Assembly: GCA_034667405.1 (NCBI GenBank)
Contig: JAXDJX010000012.1
Location: 51,992 to 115,991, forward strand
Length of the DNA: 64,000 nucleotides
Reading direction: 5' to 3'
Source: JANXVR01 sp034667405
GTDB lineage: Bacteria > Actinomycetota > UBA4738 > HRBIN12
The notes under the pieces were generated by a model that saw only the letters and a program-made list of their open reading frames with translations, made no database searches and was not told the origin of the DNA. Shown here in pieces: positions 25,530-33,749 of the stretch; the stretch's first letter is position 1, and the number at the start of each line of letters is the position of its first letter. A program made the translations under genes and the position numbers.

Positions 25530-25546
25530 TGGGGGGGAGAGAAGGC

Positions 25547-25774
25547 GTGCACCATTACATCCCTTGGCAAGAACGAGCGAGGTGTCGGGAATATGACCCG
25601 GAGATCTTCTTCCCCGAGAAGGGAGGCTCATCGAGGGAGGCAAAGAGGATCTGCAGCGAGTGTCCCGTTCGCATCGAGTGCCTGAATTACGCCCTTCGCC
25701 GCGACGAACGCTACGGCGTCTGGGGCGGGATGAGTGAACGGGAACGCAGACGCCTGAAACGGATGGCGTCCTAG
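25547..25774 (+). CDS. whiB: WhiB-family [4Fe-4S] regulator (WhiB/WhiB2 type)
   Basis: Iron-sulfur transcription factor of 75 aa that acts with the main sigma factor. Cys13 and the CSECPVRIEC cluster (C37, C40, C46 by my count) give four ligands, followed by the GVWGG turn and a basic SERERRRLKR tail for DNA contact. The segment FFPEKGGSSREAK plus WQERARC matches Streptomyces WhiB and mycobacterial WhiB2/WhmD, which control septation; this is recalled family knowledge. GTG at 25547 is chosen for the GAGAGAAGG ribosome site. The histone-like gene follows after 24 bp and is probably co-transcribed. Confidence 0.93.
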   Translation: MHHYIPWQERARCREYDPEIFFPEKGGSSREAKRICSECPVRIECLNYALRRDERYGVWGGMSERERRRLKRMAS

Positions 25775-25798
25775 GCAGGTAACGAAAGGGGGCAGCAA

Positions 25799-26068
25799 GT
25801 GGCAGCAGCCAAGAAGAGCGCGGCACGCAAGAAGACCGCAGCTCGCAAGCCCGCCGCGAAGAAGTCGGCGGCACGCAAGAAGACCACAGCTCGGAGGCCC
25901 GCGAAGCGCAAGACCGCCGCTCGGAAGCCCGCCGCGAAGAAGTCCGCGGCTCGCAAGAAGACGACGGCCAAGCGCAAGACGACCGCTCGTCGCAAGCCCG
26001 CCGCGAAGAAGTCCGCGGCTCGCAAGAAGACGACGGCACGCAGGAAGAGCCCCGCGAAGAAGCGCTGA
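25799..26068 (+). CDS. Histone H1-like Lys/Ala-rich DNA-binding protein
   Basis: Protein of 89 aa composed almost only of Lys, Ala, Arg, Thr, Pro and Ser, with repeats of the type KPAAKKSAARKKT. It is expected to be disordered and to bind DNA, like the C-terminal tails of actinobacterial HupB/Lsr2-type and chlamydial/bordetellal H1-like proteins; no folded HU domain is present. It starts with GTG behind an AAAGGGGG ribosome site. Two copies of a 44-bp segment (25925-25968 and 25994-26037) are identical at the DNA level. It is downstream of whiB in the same operon and ends at a strong hairpin. Confidence 0.8.
   Translation: MAAAKKSAARKKTAARKPAAKKSAARKKTTARRPAKRKTAARKPAAKKSAARKKTTAKRKTTARRKPAAKKSAARKKTTARRKSPAKKR
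25925..26037 (+). repeat. 44-bp exact direct repeat within the H1-like gene
   Basis: Copies at 25925-25968 and 25994-26037, offset by 69 bp (23 codons), so recombination between them would keep the frame and remove or add one block of the basic tail. Confidence 0.85.
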
Positions 26069-26088
26069 TCTTCCTACGGATCGTGTTG

Positions 26089-26111
26089 AAGGGGGGCCTC
26101 GAGCCCCCCTT
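26089..26111 (+). terminator. Intrinsic terminator after the whiB-H1 operon
   Basis: Perfect 9-bp stem (AAGGGGGGC / GCCCCCCTT) with a 5-nt loop, 21 nt after the stop. The T-run is short, as often in high-GC genomes. Confidence 0.75.
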
Positions 26112-26136
26112 CCGCGTTCACGGGGGTGGCCCGTGC

Positions 26137-26142
26137 TAGGCT
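26137..26142 (+). promoter_or_regulatory. -10 box (TAGGCT) of the large GT2 gene
   Basis: TAGGCT 25 nt before the ATG at 26168, followed by an AGGAAG ribosome site, so this transcript has a short normal leader. Confidence 0.45.
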
Positions 26143-26167
26143 CCGCGCCGCGCAGGAAGCGCATCGA

Positions 26168-29100
26168 ATGACCTCAATCACCGCTTCCCAACAGCAGTCC
26201 TCGCCAGTGCCGTCCGTGCTCGTCGCGCTGGTCGTTCGCGATGCCGAACCGTGGCTGCGTGACTCCCTGGCTGCGCTCGCAGCACTCACCTATCCGCGCC
26301 TCGGCGTTATCGCGATAGACAACGCATCTACCGACGGATCGCACGACATCTTGTTGCAAGCCCTGGGCGAACGCCGGGTGATGCGATTCCCGGAGGATCG
26401 CGGCCTCGCCGGCTCGCTCAAGGCGGTACTGGAGATCAGTGCCGCGCGCGAGGCGGATTACCTCTTGATCCTCCACGACGATGCGGCGATGGACCCCGAC
26501 GGCGTCACCCGGCTCGTGGAGGCGGCCATCAGCATCCCGGGGGTCGACAACGTCGGTGTCGTAGGAGCCAAGGTCGTCGACTGGGACGATCCGCGACAGC
26601 TCCGCGATGTGGGGAGTTCGGCCGATCGCTTCGGGCATCGATATACACCGCTGCAACCGGGGGAGATCGATCAAGGGCAGTTCGACCGGGTGCTCGAGGT
26701 GCTCGGAGTGGATCCGTGCGCGCTCTTGGTCTCCCGGGAGGCTTGGCAGCGGGTGGGGCTCTTCGACGAGCGACTCGACGTGAGCCACGAGGGGCTCGAC
26801 CTCTGCTGGCGGGTCCGGATGGCGGGGTTCCGAGTCCTCATGACGCCGTCGGCACGGGTTCGCCACCGGCAGACCTCGGCCGGCGAACGCCGTCGTGACC
26901 GCGACCGCCGGAGCGATCGCTACTACGAGGATCGAGCGGCGCTCGCCTCGATGTTGAAGAACTACGGGTTGCTCAGCCTGCTGTGGCTCCTGCCCTTGAC
27001 GTTGCTCTTGGGGCTGACGCGCCTGGCGGTGCTCGCCCTATCGCGACGGTTCGACGAGGCCTACGACCTGGTGTCTGCTTGGGGTTGGAACGTGATCCAC
27101 CTGCCTGGGACGGTCCGTCGGCGGTTCCGCGCCCAGCGCGCCCGAACCATCCCCGATCGCAAGCTCCACCGCTTCATGGAATCCGCGGGACTCAGGCTCC
27201 CTCGATGGTTCGAGAAAGCCGAACGGATCTTCGAAGAGCAGCGCTCCATAGAAGAGGCAGACGAAGGTCAACCTGCCACACGGCGTCTGCGGGATCGGAC
27301 GGCCTCGCTGGTGGGCGATCACCCGGTCTTGGTCGGTTCGTTCGTCGCCATCGTGGTCGGCGGGTTGTCCATCCGCGGTCTCATGAACGGGGCGGCCCTG
27401 CACGGCGGCGTGTTGCCAACCTTCCCCGGCAGTTCGAGCGGGTTCTTCCACGAACTGGCCGCCCCCTACCGCTCAACGGCGCTCGGAGGCTCGCTCCCGG
27501 CGAGTCCGGCCCTGGCCGGGGCAGGTGTGCTCTCGTGGGCGCTGTTCGGGAGCACGTCGTTAGCGCAGAAGGTGCTCTTGGCCGGCGTGCCCGCGCTCGC
27601 AGGGATCCTCTTCTATCGTGCCGCCGTTCGACTCACGGGCAGGGCGGGCGCGGCGGTGCTCGGCTCCGGCTGCTACGTCCTCTCGGCGGCGCTCCTGTGG
27701 CCGTTCTCGCAAGGCCGGCTCGGCCTGCTGGTGGCGGCCGCCCTCATCCCGCCACTCGCCGAACGAACGGAGATCGCCTTCGGGTCGGATGAACCGGCCG
27801 ATGGCAGGTGGCGCTTCATGGCGGGCCTGGGGGTCACGCTGGCGGTCGGGGTCGCGGCCGAACCGGGCGTTCTCCTGGCGTTCCTGGTGCTGGTCGTGGT
27901 CCAACTCATCGCCGGCGGCTCCCGGCGCCGTGGGACGGCACTCGTGATGGGTGGCACGCTTGCGGCCGCGGCGCTGGTGTTCCCCTTCGTGCCCTCACTC
28001 ATCGCCGGCGGCGGTAGAGGGGTGGGATCCCTGGTGGGGACCGTCGATCTCTCGCGAATCGGCCGCCTGGCCCTGGGGCCGGGTCCAGGCACATGGCTCA
28101 TCGGCGCCTTCCTTCCGATCTCGGCAGCTCTCGGTTTCTCCCTCGTCCGGTCCGGCGATCGCGCGCGGGCGGTGCGGATGGCCGTGGTTGGGGCCGCCTC
28201 GCTCCTGTTGGCGTGGCTCTCCGCCGCCGGCTGGCTCCCCACGGCGCTCGCGAACGCTCCCGTCTACATCGTGCTTGCGGCGGCGGCGGAGGGGCTCCTG
28301 GTCAGCTTGGGCCTGGCGTCGGTTCTGGGTATGGCTCGCGAGTCGTTCGGCGCCAGGCAGATCGGTACGGCCGCGCTCGCGGTGGTGTTGACGGGGGGGC
28401 TTGCGCTTCAGGCGCTGAGCGCCATGGCTGCCGGGTGGGCGTGGGGCGGAGCAGCCAAGATCCCCGCGGCCTGGGCGGTCGTGGACAGCGGCGCACAGGG
28501 TGATTTCAACGTCCTGTGGGTGGGTGCCGGAAGCGATCCGTTCCCGGCCCCGGGCGGGGATCCGCGGGCCGTGGCGGTGGCGGGCGACGCCACCCTTCGG
28601 TACGCCATCACCGGGCGAAGCGGCGCACCGGTTGTCGATATCGGCCGGCCGCTTGCCGGACCCGGCGCCGACGCCCTGCAGGCGTCCATCCAACAGATCC
28701 TGGCCGGCGGGACATCTCATGGAGGCGCACTGCTGGCGCCCTTCGCGGTGCGCTTCGTCGTTGCTGCGCCGGATTCCCTGCCGGCTTCCACGATCGCCCG
28801 ACTCGGAGAACAGGTGGACATGGATCCGGCGACGGCCAACGGACTCGTGATCTACCGCAACGCAGTCGCCCTCCCGCCGGCATCGGCATTGGAACTGGAC
28901 GATGCGGGCACGAGGCTCCTGGCCAGCAGCGACCTCGCGTCGATCGAACGGCTTGGACCGGTCGATGCCACACCGTTCACCGCTGTTCCCCCAGGGTGGG
29001 ATGGCCCGCAGACGGCGAAGGGAGTCCCTTTCGTCGCCACTGAGTTCAGTGATGGTTGGACGGTTGGCAGCGTTCCACCGGTTCGGGCGTTCGGTTGGGC

Positions 29101-29245
29101 CACCGCGTTCCCCGGTGCTCCCGACACCTTGGGCACCGTCGAGGTCCGACATAACGCCGACCTCGTTCGGACGCTCGAACTCTGGCTGCTCGGGGCGCTC
29201 TGGCTCGTCGCGCTCTGGATCACCCGGAAACCGGTGGTTCGATGA
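26168..29245 (+). CDS. Giant GT2 glycosyltransferase with polytopic membrane region
   Basis: Membrane protein of 1025 aa. Residues about 20-240 form a GT-A domain with VLVALVVRDAEPWLRDSLAA, IDNASTDGS, ILHDDAAMDPDG (DxD-type metal site) and the HEGLDLCWRVRMAG catalytic segment. About a dozen hydrophobic spans follow between about 260 and 780, and then an external C-terminal region with a last span near the end. Such proteins sit beside whiB and DUF5719 genes in other Actinobacteria and are thought to glycosylate wall components; no reaction is proven. ATG 26168 is chosen for its AGGAAG site. It overlaps the next gene by ATGA. Confidence 0.85.
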   Translation: MTSITASQQQSSPVPSVLVALVVRDAEPWLRDSLAALAALTYPRLGVIAIDNASTDGSHDILLQALGERRVMRFPEDRGLAGSLKAVLEISAAREADYLLILHDDAAMDPDGVTRLVEAAISIPGVDNVGVVGAKVVDWDDPRQLRDVGSSADRFGHRYTPLQPGEIDQGQFDRVLEVLGVDPCALLVSREAWQRVGLFDERLDVSHEGLDLCWRVRMAGFRVLMTPSARVRHRQTSAGERRRDRDRRSDRYYEDRAALASMLKNYGLLSLLWLLPLTLLLGLTRLAVLALSRRFDEAYDLVSAWGWNVIHLPGTVRRRFRAQRARTIPDRKLHRFMESAGLRLPRWFEKAERIFEEQRSIEEADEGQPATRRLRDRTASLVGDHPVLVGSFVAIVVGGLSIRGLMNGAALHGGVLPTFPGSSSGFFHELAAPYRSTALGGSLPASPALAGAGVLSWALFGSTSLAQKVLLAGVPALAGILFYRAAVRLTGRAGAAVLGSGCYVLSAALLWPFSQGRLGLLVAAALIPPLAERTEIAFGSDEPADGRWRFMAGLGVTLAVGVAAEPGVLLAFLVLVVVQLIAGGSRRRGTALVMGGTLAAAALVFPFVPSLIAGGGRGVGSLVGTVDLSRIGRLALGPGPGTWLIGAFLPISAALGFSLVRSGDRARAVRMAVVGAASLLLAWLSAAGWLPTALANAPVYIVLAAAAEGLLVSLGLASVLGMARESFGARQIGTAALAVVLTGGLALQALSAMAAGWAWGGAAKIPAAWAVVDSGAQGDFNVLWVGAGSDPFPAPGGDPRAVAVAGDATLRYAITGRSGAPVVDIGRPLAGPGADALQASIQQILAGGTSHGGALLAPFAVRFVVAAPDSLPASTIARLGEQVDMDPATANGLVIYRNAVALPPASALELDDAGTRLLASSDLASIERLGPVDATPFTAVPPGWDGPQTAKGVPFVATEFSDGWTVGSVPPVRAFGWATAFPGAPDTLGTVEVRHNADLVRTLELWLLGALWLVALWITRKPVVR

Positions 29246-30630
29246 GCCCCAACGGCCGGGGACACGGCGCCGTGGCATTCGCGTTCGTTGCGTTCGTCGC
29301 GGCGGGCGGGTTAGCGATCGATCACGGTCTGGGGATCCGCGCGCCGGCTGCGGCGCCGGCTAGCACGACGGACTCCGGGGCGTGGCTCTGTCCGCATGGT
29401 GGGGGACAGGGCTGGGAAGGCCGCCTCTACCTGGCCAACCCCGGATCGGCCCCTTCCACCGTCCGCGTGAGCGCGTTGTCGGCGAAGGGTTCGTCGGCCG
29501 TGGGGACCATGACGGTTGATCCCGGCACGACGACGGAGGTGACGGTCCCGGCCACCGCCAGGGAAGCGTCCACGTATGTGGAGTACTTCGGTGGGTGGAT
29601 CGCGGCGGGGTGGCTCACGGTCTCCTCTGCGTCGCAGGGCACAGGGGTGGCTGCCGAGCCGTGTGCTCCTTCGACGGATTCCCGCACGTGGTACACGGCG
29701 AACGGAAGCACGCCCAAAGGCGCGGGAGCCGATGTGATCATCATGAATCCCTACGGCGCGAACGCGATCTTCGATGTCGTGCTATTCGCGGCGGACCGTG
29801 CCCCTGTTCGCCAGTCGGATGTGCAGCTGAAGCCGCACCGCAGCATGCTCGTCTCGATCCAGGACGTCTTCCCGCTGGAGGCGGCGGTGGGGTCGGAGAT
29901 CGATGTGCACGCGGGCAGGGTAGGCGTGGCATCAGTGGATACGTCCGCGCAGAACGGCGTGGGGGCGGTGCTGGGGAGTACCTCGCCTGTGTCGTCCCTC
30001 ACGGTCCCGCTGCTCGGCGGCAGCGGCCAACGATCGGTTTCGGTCACGGCTCCCGGGACGGACGGGATCAGATTCGACGGGACGGACCTGGCGGCGAACG
30101 TGACGCATCCACCGGGACTCTCCGATGCGCCGCAAGACCCGCAGACCGCGCAGTCCTACCCCGTGACAACCGCGGGCGCGTCGGGCCTCCGACTGGTCGG
30201 GCAACAGGGCACCGGTGGTTCGTTCGTGGCTGCGGTGAGTTCACTCGGTGAGGGGACTGACTTCGCCTCAACCGGAGGCGCTCCCGTGGGGAGTCCGGCC
30301 TGGATCGTGCTTCCCACCGTCGCCGGGGAGCCTTCGAAGCCCGGACTCGTCATCACGGACCCGGGCACCGAGGGGGCCACGGTGACGCTCCACGTCCTTG
30401 CCGCCGATGGTCCGAACGACGTGACCATCGATGTCGCCGCGGGCTCATCCGTGGATGTTCCTGCGGCGTTCCTTTCGGCAGATGAGACGGCGGGCATCCT
30501 GGTCACATCGACGGGCGGCGCGGTGATCCCTGCGGGCGCGTCCGAATCCTTGGGGATGCACGGCATCGCCGGATACGCGATCGCCGTCGGCATCCCTCTA
30601 CCGAACCCGCCTCTACCGAACCCGGGATAG
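29242..30630 (+). CDS. DUF5719-like secreted or anchored protein
   Basis: Protein of 462 aa with an N-terminal hydrophobic helix (about 9-30: AVAFAFVAFVAAGGLAID) acting as a signal or anchor, followed by repeated beta-rich modules. The phrases LYLANPGSAPSTVRVSAL, VIIMNPYGANAIFDVVLFA and LVITDPGTEGATVTLHVLA look like three related immunoglobulin-like units, as in DUF5719. No enzymatic motif is seen. It is coupled to the giant GT2 by ATGA, so the two probably act together at the membrane. The C-terminal PLPNPPLPNPG tail comes from a 15-bp duplication. Confidence 0.75.
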   Translation: MSPNGRGHGAVAFAFVAFVAAGGLAIDHGLGIRAPAAAPASTTDSGAWLCPHGGGQGWEGRLYLANPGSAPSTVRVSALSAKGSSAVGTMTVDPGTTTEVTVPATAREASTYVEYFGGWIAAGWLTVSSASQGTGVAAEPCAPSTDSRTWYTANGSTPKGAGADVIIMNPYGANAIFDVVLFAADRAPVRQSDVQLKPHRSMLVSIQDVFPLEAAVGSEIDVHAGRVGVASVDTSAQNGVGAVLGSTSPVSSLTVPLLGGSGQRSVSVTAPGTDGIRFDGTDLAANVTHPPGLSDAPQDPQTAQSYPVTTAGASGLRLVGQQGTGGSFVAAVSSLGEGTDFASTGGAPVGSPAWIVLPTVAGEPSKPGLVITDPGTEGATVTLHVLAADGPNDVTIDVAAGSSVDVPAAFLSADETAGILVTSTGGAVIPAGASESLGMHGIAGYAIAVGIPLPNPPLPNPG

Positions 30631-30647
30631 CTGCATCTAGCTGCATC
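30595..30647 (+). repeat. Two adjacent short tandem duplications at the DUF5719 gene end
   Basis: A 15-bp unit is repeated exactly (30595-30609, 30610-30624) and adds five residues to the protein. Directly after it a 10-bp unit, TAGCTGCATC, is repeated (30628-30637, 30638-30647), with the stop codon in its first copy. Confidence 0.85.
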
Positions 30648-30667
30648 TTCGCGTGCGAGTGCCGTCG

Positions 30668-30673
30668 TATCAT
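30668..30673 (+). promoter_or_regulatory. Possible -10 box (TATCAT) of the L,D-transpeptidase gene
   Basis: TATCAT 31 nt before the ATG at 30705, with GGAGG between them. The leader would be about 25 nt. Confidence 0.4.
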
Positions 30674-30704
30674 CCACTGGAGGCTCTTCGCAAAGCTCAT
30701 CGCC

Positions 30705-31781
30705 ATGGCCAACGGAAAACACGCTACCCATCGCTGGAGCGCCCTCGTCATCGCCGTGGGCGTTTCTGTCGTGCTCGGCGTCGTTGCCGCAGGAGTCGCG
30801 TTCGCCGCGTACCGCTACGACCGGATCAACCGTGACCGGATCCTCCCGGGAGTGACCGTCGCCGGCGTCGACGTGAGCGGGCTAACCGCCGACGCTGCGA
30901 GCGCCGCGGTGAAACGTGCGCTCGCCCAGCGGCTGGACGCCCCGATCAAGATCACCGCCGGCGGAGAGACGTGGACGACCTCGGCGTCGGCGCTGGGGGA
31001 GAGACTGAACGTCGCTGCGGCCATCGCGAAGGCCGAATCGGTGTCGGATGGCATGGGTTGGGTCGATCGGGTGTGGCACCGGGTCCATCACACGCCCGTT
31101 GGAGTGGACATCGACGTCGCCTCGCACTCGACCCCTGAGGGTGTCCGGTCGCTCGTCGACGAGATCGCCACCGCCACGAACGTCGGTGCACGCGACGCGG
31201 AGGTCAACCTGACTGGGAACAGCAGGGTCGCGTTCGTGCACGATCGGACGGGTCTCGCCCTCGACGAGAAGCGCGCCGTTCGGTCCATCCGAACGGCGCT
31301 TTCCCACGGTCAGACGCAGCTCTCGCTCGCGGTGGAGAAGGTCCAGCCGAAGGTCACGGACAAGGGTCTCGGCACCACGGTGGTCGTCAGGATCGATCAG
31401 AACCGGCTCTATCTCTACCGGGGATTCCAGCAGATCAGGACGTACCCCGTCGCCACCGCGATGCCCGGGTTCATCACGCCGGTCGGGGAATGGACCATCG
31501 TCGACAAGCAGGAGGATCCGACCTGGCATAACCCGGCACGGGATAGCTGGGGGGCGGGCGAGCCGGCGACGATCCCGCCAGGACCGAACAACCCGCTCGG
31601 CACCAGGGCGCTTTACCTCAACGCCCCGGGGATCCGGATCCACGGAACGCCGGCCACGTATTCGATCGGCACCTACGCCTCCCACGGGTGCATCCGGATG
31701 ACCATCTCTGATTCCGAAGCCCTGTACCCCTTGGTTCCGGTCGGTGCCCGCGTCATCATCGCCGGCCTCCGTCCCGTCTAA
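30705..31781 (+). CDS. L,D-transpeptidase (YkuD) with PG-binding-4/VanW-like N-terminal domain
   Basis: Peptidoglycan cross-linking enzyme (3-3 links) of 358 aa. Membrane anchor at about 13-36. A PG_binding_4-type domain (about 45-225) begins ILPGVTVAGVDVSGLTADAA. The catalytic YkuD domain (about 230-357) has RIHGTPATYSIGTYASHGCIRM, with the active-site Cys in SHGC and the supporting His residues in place. The enzyme acts outside the membrane. It stands alone between the DUF5719 gene and the GDP-mannose genes, with its own promoter-like box. Loss of 3-3 linkage would be the expected phenotype, but whether it is the only such enzyme is not known. Confidence 0.92.
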   Translation: MANGKHATHRWSALVIAVGVSVVLGVVAAGVAFAAYRYDRINRDRILPGVTVAGVDVSGLTADAASAAVKRALAQRLDAPIKITAGGETWTTSASALGERLNVAAAIAKAESVSDGMGWVDRVWHRVHHTPVGVDIDVASHSTPEGVRSLVDEIATATNVGARDAEVNLTGNSRVAFVHDRTGLALDEKRAVRSIRTALSHGQTQLSLAVEKVQPKVTDKGLGTTVVVRIDQNRLYLYRGFQQIRTYPVATAMPGFITPVGEWTIVDKQEDPTWHNPARDSWGAGEPATIPPGPNNPLGTRALYLNAPGIRIHGTPATYSIGTYASHGCIRMTISDSEALYPLVPVGARVIIAGLRPV

Positions 31782-31978
31782 CTGTTTTCTCCCCCGACTG
31801 CCCTCCGTCGTTCGGACTGCGTATCGGCCATCCGGAGGGGCGTACGCACCCCCCCGGGCGAGCGCTTACGCATCGAGTGTCGCATGCAGAAATGGCCAAA
31901 CCGGAGGGTCTACGGCGGCGAGGTGCCGTGCTATCGTCGAGCGAGTTTCGTCGGTCCCCTTCCCCCCCGGAGAGCGTG

Positions 31979-32161
31979 ATGACAACAAGCCCCGCAACAT
32001 GCCCGAGCTGTGGCTCCGGCGATCTCATCAGCATCTCGATGACCGTGGCCGGTCGCGAGCTGGCCTTCACCACGTGCCACCTGTGCGAAGCGAAATGGTG
32101 GCACCGTGACGGCGAGCAAGTTCCGCTGCAGTCGGTCATCGGTCTCGTCGTTCCTAAGTAA
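31979..32161 (+). CDS. Small zinc-ribbon protein
   Basis: Protein of 60 aa with two CxxC pairs (C8/C11 and C33/C36) around a short beta-hairpin, a rubredoxin-like zinc ribbon; no other domain. The ATG at 31979 is chosen because the conserved-looking part begins there; the upstream in-frame extension is basic and featureless. It precedes manB. In mycobacteria a DUF3499 zinc protein (Rv3259, as I remember it) has the same relative place beside whiB2 and manB, so this may be a reduced counterpart (inference). The function is unknown. Confidence 0.7.
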   Translation: MTTSPATCPSCGSGDLISISMTVAGRELAFTTCHLCEAKWWHRDGEQVPLQSVIGLVVPK

Positions 32162-32187
32162 CCTCGGCCCCCCTCCGTCAGTTCTCG

Positions 32188-32193
32188 TAGGAT
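32188..32193 (+). promoter_or_regulatory. Leaderless-type -10 box (TAGGAT) of manB
   Basis: TAGGAT preceded by CG and followed by 9 nt and then ATG 32203, with no ribosome site. This placement favours ATG 32203 over the GTG at 32197. Confidence 0.45.
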
Positions 32194-32202
32194 TCGGTGC
32201 CG

Positions 32203-33564
32203 ATGGCACCGCACGATCTGGATCGGATCTTCAAGGCCTATGACGTACGTGGGGTCGTCCCCGACGACCTCGACGCCGACCTCGTTCGCCGGATCGGTGG
32301 AGCGTTCGCCGAGTGGACGAAGGCTCCGGCCATCGTCGTGGGACGGGACTGCCGTATCTCTTCCCCGGAACTGGCCGCAGCCATCGCCGAAGGGGCCATC
32401 GCACGTGGGGTCGATGTCATCGATCTCGGCCTCGCCTCCACCGACCTCCTCTACTTCGCCGCAGGCAAACTCGACATGCCGGGGGTCATGCTCACCGCGA
32501 GCCACAACCCCAAGCAGTACAACGGCCTGAAGTTCTGCCTCTCCGGCGCTCGTCCCGTGGGTGAAGAAACGGGCCTCCGAGAGATCCGTGACATGGTCGA
32601 ACGGCCGGAGCCCCCACCGGCGGCCGCTCATGGGACCGTGGAACAGAGGTCGCTCCTGGATGCGTACGTGGAGCACGTGTTGTCCTTCACCGATGTCGCA
32701 GCGATGCGGCCACTCGTCGTGGTGGCGGACACCGCGAACGGGATGGGCGGCCTGGTGGTGCCCGCGGTCATGGAGCGATTGCCCGTGACCCTCTTCCATC
32801 TCTACCCCGAACTTGACGGCACGTTCCCGAACCATCCGGCGGATCCGATCGACCCCGCCAACCAAGAGGATCTTCGCGCGGCGGTCCGCGAGCACCACGC
32901 GGATGTCGGCCTGGCGTTCGATGGTGATGCCGACCGCGTGTTCCTGGTGGACGAATTGGCCGAGGACGTCTCCGGCTCGCTCCTCACCGCGCTCGTGGCG
33001 GCCGCCATGCTCGACCGTGAACCGGGCGCCAAAGTCGTGCATAACCTCATCTGTTCGTGGACCGTTCCTGAGGTCATCCGCGAGCACGGCGGCGTTCCCA
33101 TCCGCACCCGTGTGGGCCATTCGTTCATCAAGCAGGTCATGGCCGAAACCGGCGCGATCTTCGGTGGGGAGCACTCGGGTCACTACTACTTCCGCGAGAA
33201 CTACCGGGCGGACTCGGGGCTGATCGCCGCGGTGGTCGCCCTGGGCGAGCTGTCGAAGGCCGATGGTGGTCTGTCGGCCATGCTCGCGCCTTACCGCCGG
33301 TACGAGGACAGCGGGGAGATCAATTCGACCGTTCCGGACCAGGAGGCGAAGCTCGCCGAGATCGCCGCGGCCTACGCGGATGGGCGTCAGGACCACCTTG
33401 ACGGGCTCACGGTAGAGTTCACCGATTGGTGGTGCAACGTGCGGGCGTCGAACACCGAGCCGCTCCTCCGACTGAACGTCGAGGCTCGAACGCCCGAGTT
33501 GCTCGCAGCCAAGACCGCGGAGCTGCTTGCGATCATCCGCAGCGGCAAGGAAGGAGACGGATGA
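32203..33564 (+). CDS. manB: Phosphomannomutase/phosphoglucomutase
   Basis: Cytosolic enzyme that interconverts mannose-6- and mannose-1-phosphate and so feeds the GDP-mannose pyrophosphorylase at 15.3 kb. It has 453 aa and four domains. The phosphoserine loop TASHNP has Ser100, DGDADR is the Mg site (about 241-246), GEHSGHYYF is the sugar-binding loop and RASNTEP (near the C-terminus) the phosphate-binding loop, all intact. A ribosome site AAGGAG near its end serves the next gene, which overlaps by ATGA. This begins a tightly packed run of genes to 37.5 kb. Confidence 0.94.
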   Translation: MAPHDLDRIFKAYDVRGVVPDDLDADLVRRIGGAFAEWTKAPAIVVGRDCRISSPELAAAIAEGAIARGVDVIDLGLASTDLLYFAAGKLDMPGVMLTASHNPKQYNGLKFCLSGARPVGEETGLREIRDMVERPEPPPAAAHGTVEQRSLLDAYVEHVLSFTDVAAMRPLVVVADTANGMGGLVVPAVMERLPVTLFHLYPELDGTFPNHPADPIDPANQEDLRAAVREHHADVGLAFDGDADRVFLVDELAEDVSGSLLTALVAAAMLDREPGAKVVHNLICSWTVPEVIREHGGVPIRTRVGHSFIKQVMAETGAIFGGEHSGHYYFRENYRADSGLIAAVVALGELSKADGGLSAMLAPYRRYEDSGEINSTVPDQEAKLAEIAAAYADGRQDHLDGLTVEFTDWWCNVRASNTEPLLRLNVEARTPELLAAKTAELLAIIRSGKEGDG

Positions 33565-33749
33565 GCCTCGACGCCGAACTTCTCGAGATCCTCGTATGCC
33601 CGAACGATCGCGGTGACGTCACCTACATCGAAGCCGAACAGGTCATCGTGTGTTCGGTGTGCGGGTACCGGTATCCGGTCCGGGATGACATCCCCGTCAT
33701 GCTCATCGACGAAGCCGAGAAGCCCGCCGCGGGCAAGAAGAAGAAGTGA
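33561..33749 (+). CDS. Trm112-like zinc-binding protein (UPF0434/YcaR type)
   Basis: Protein of 62 aa with the Trm112 pattern: LLEILVCPNDRG, then CSVCGYRYPVRDDIPVML. One of the usual four cysteines is replaced (CPND instead of CPxC), leaving C13, C31 and C34. Trm112 proteins activate methyltransferases in eukaryotes and archaea; the bacterial version has no settled role. It ends in a Lys-rich KKKK tail. It is coupled to manB (ATGA) and to the isomerase gene (GTGA), a placement also seen in other Actinobacteria. Confidence 0.8.
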   Translation: MSLDAELLEILVCPNDRGDVTYIEAEQVIVCSVCGYRYPVRDDIPVMLIDEAEKPAAGKKKK

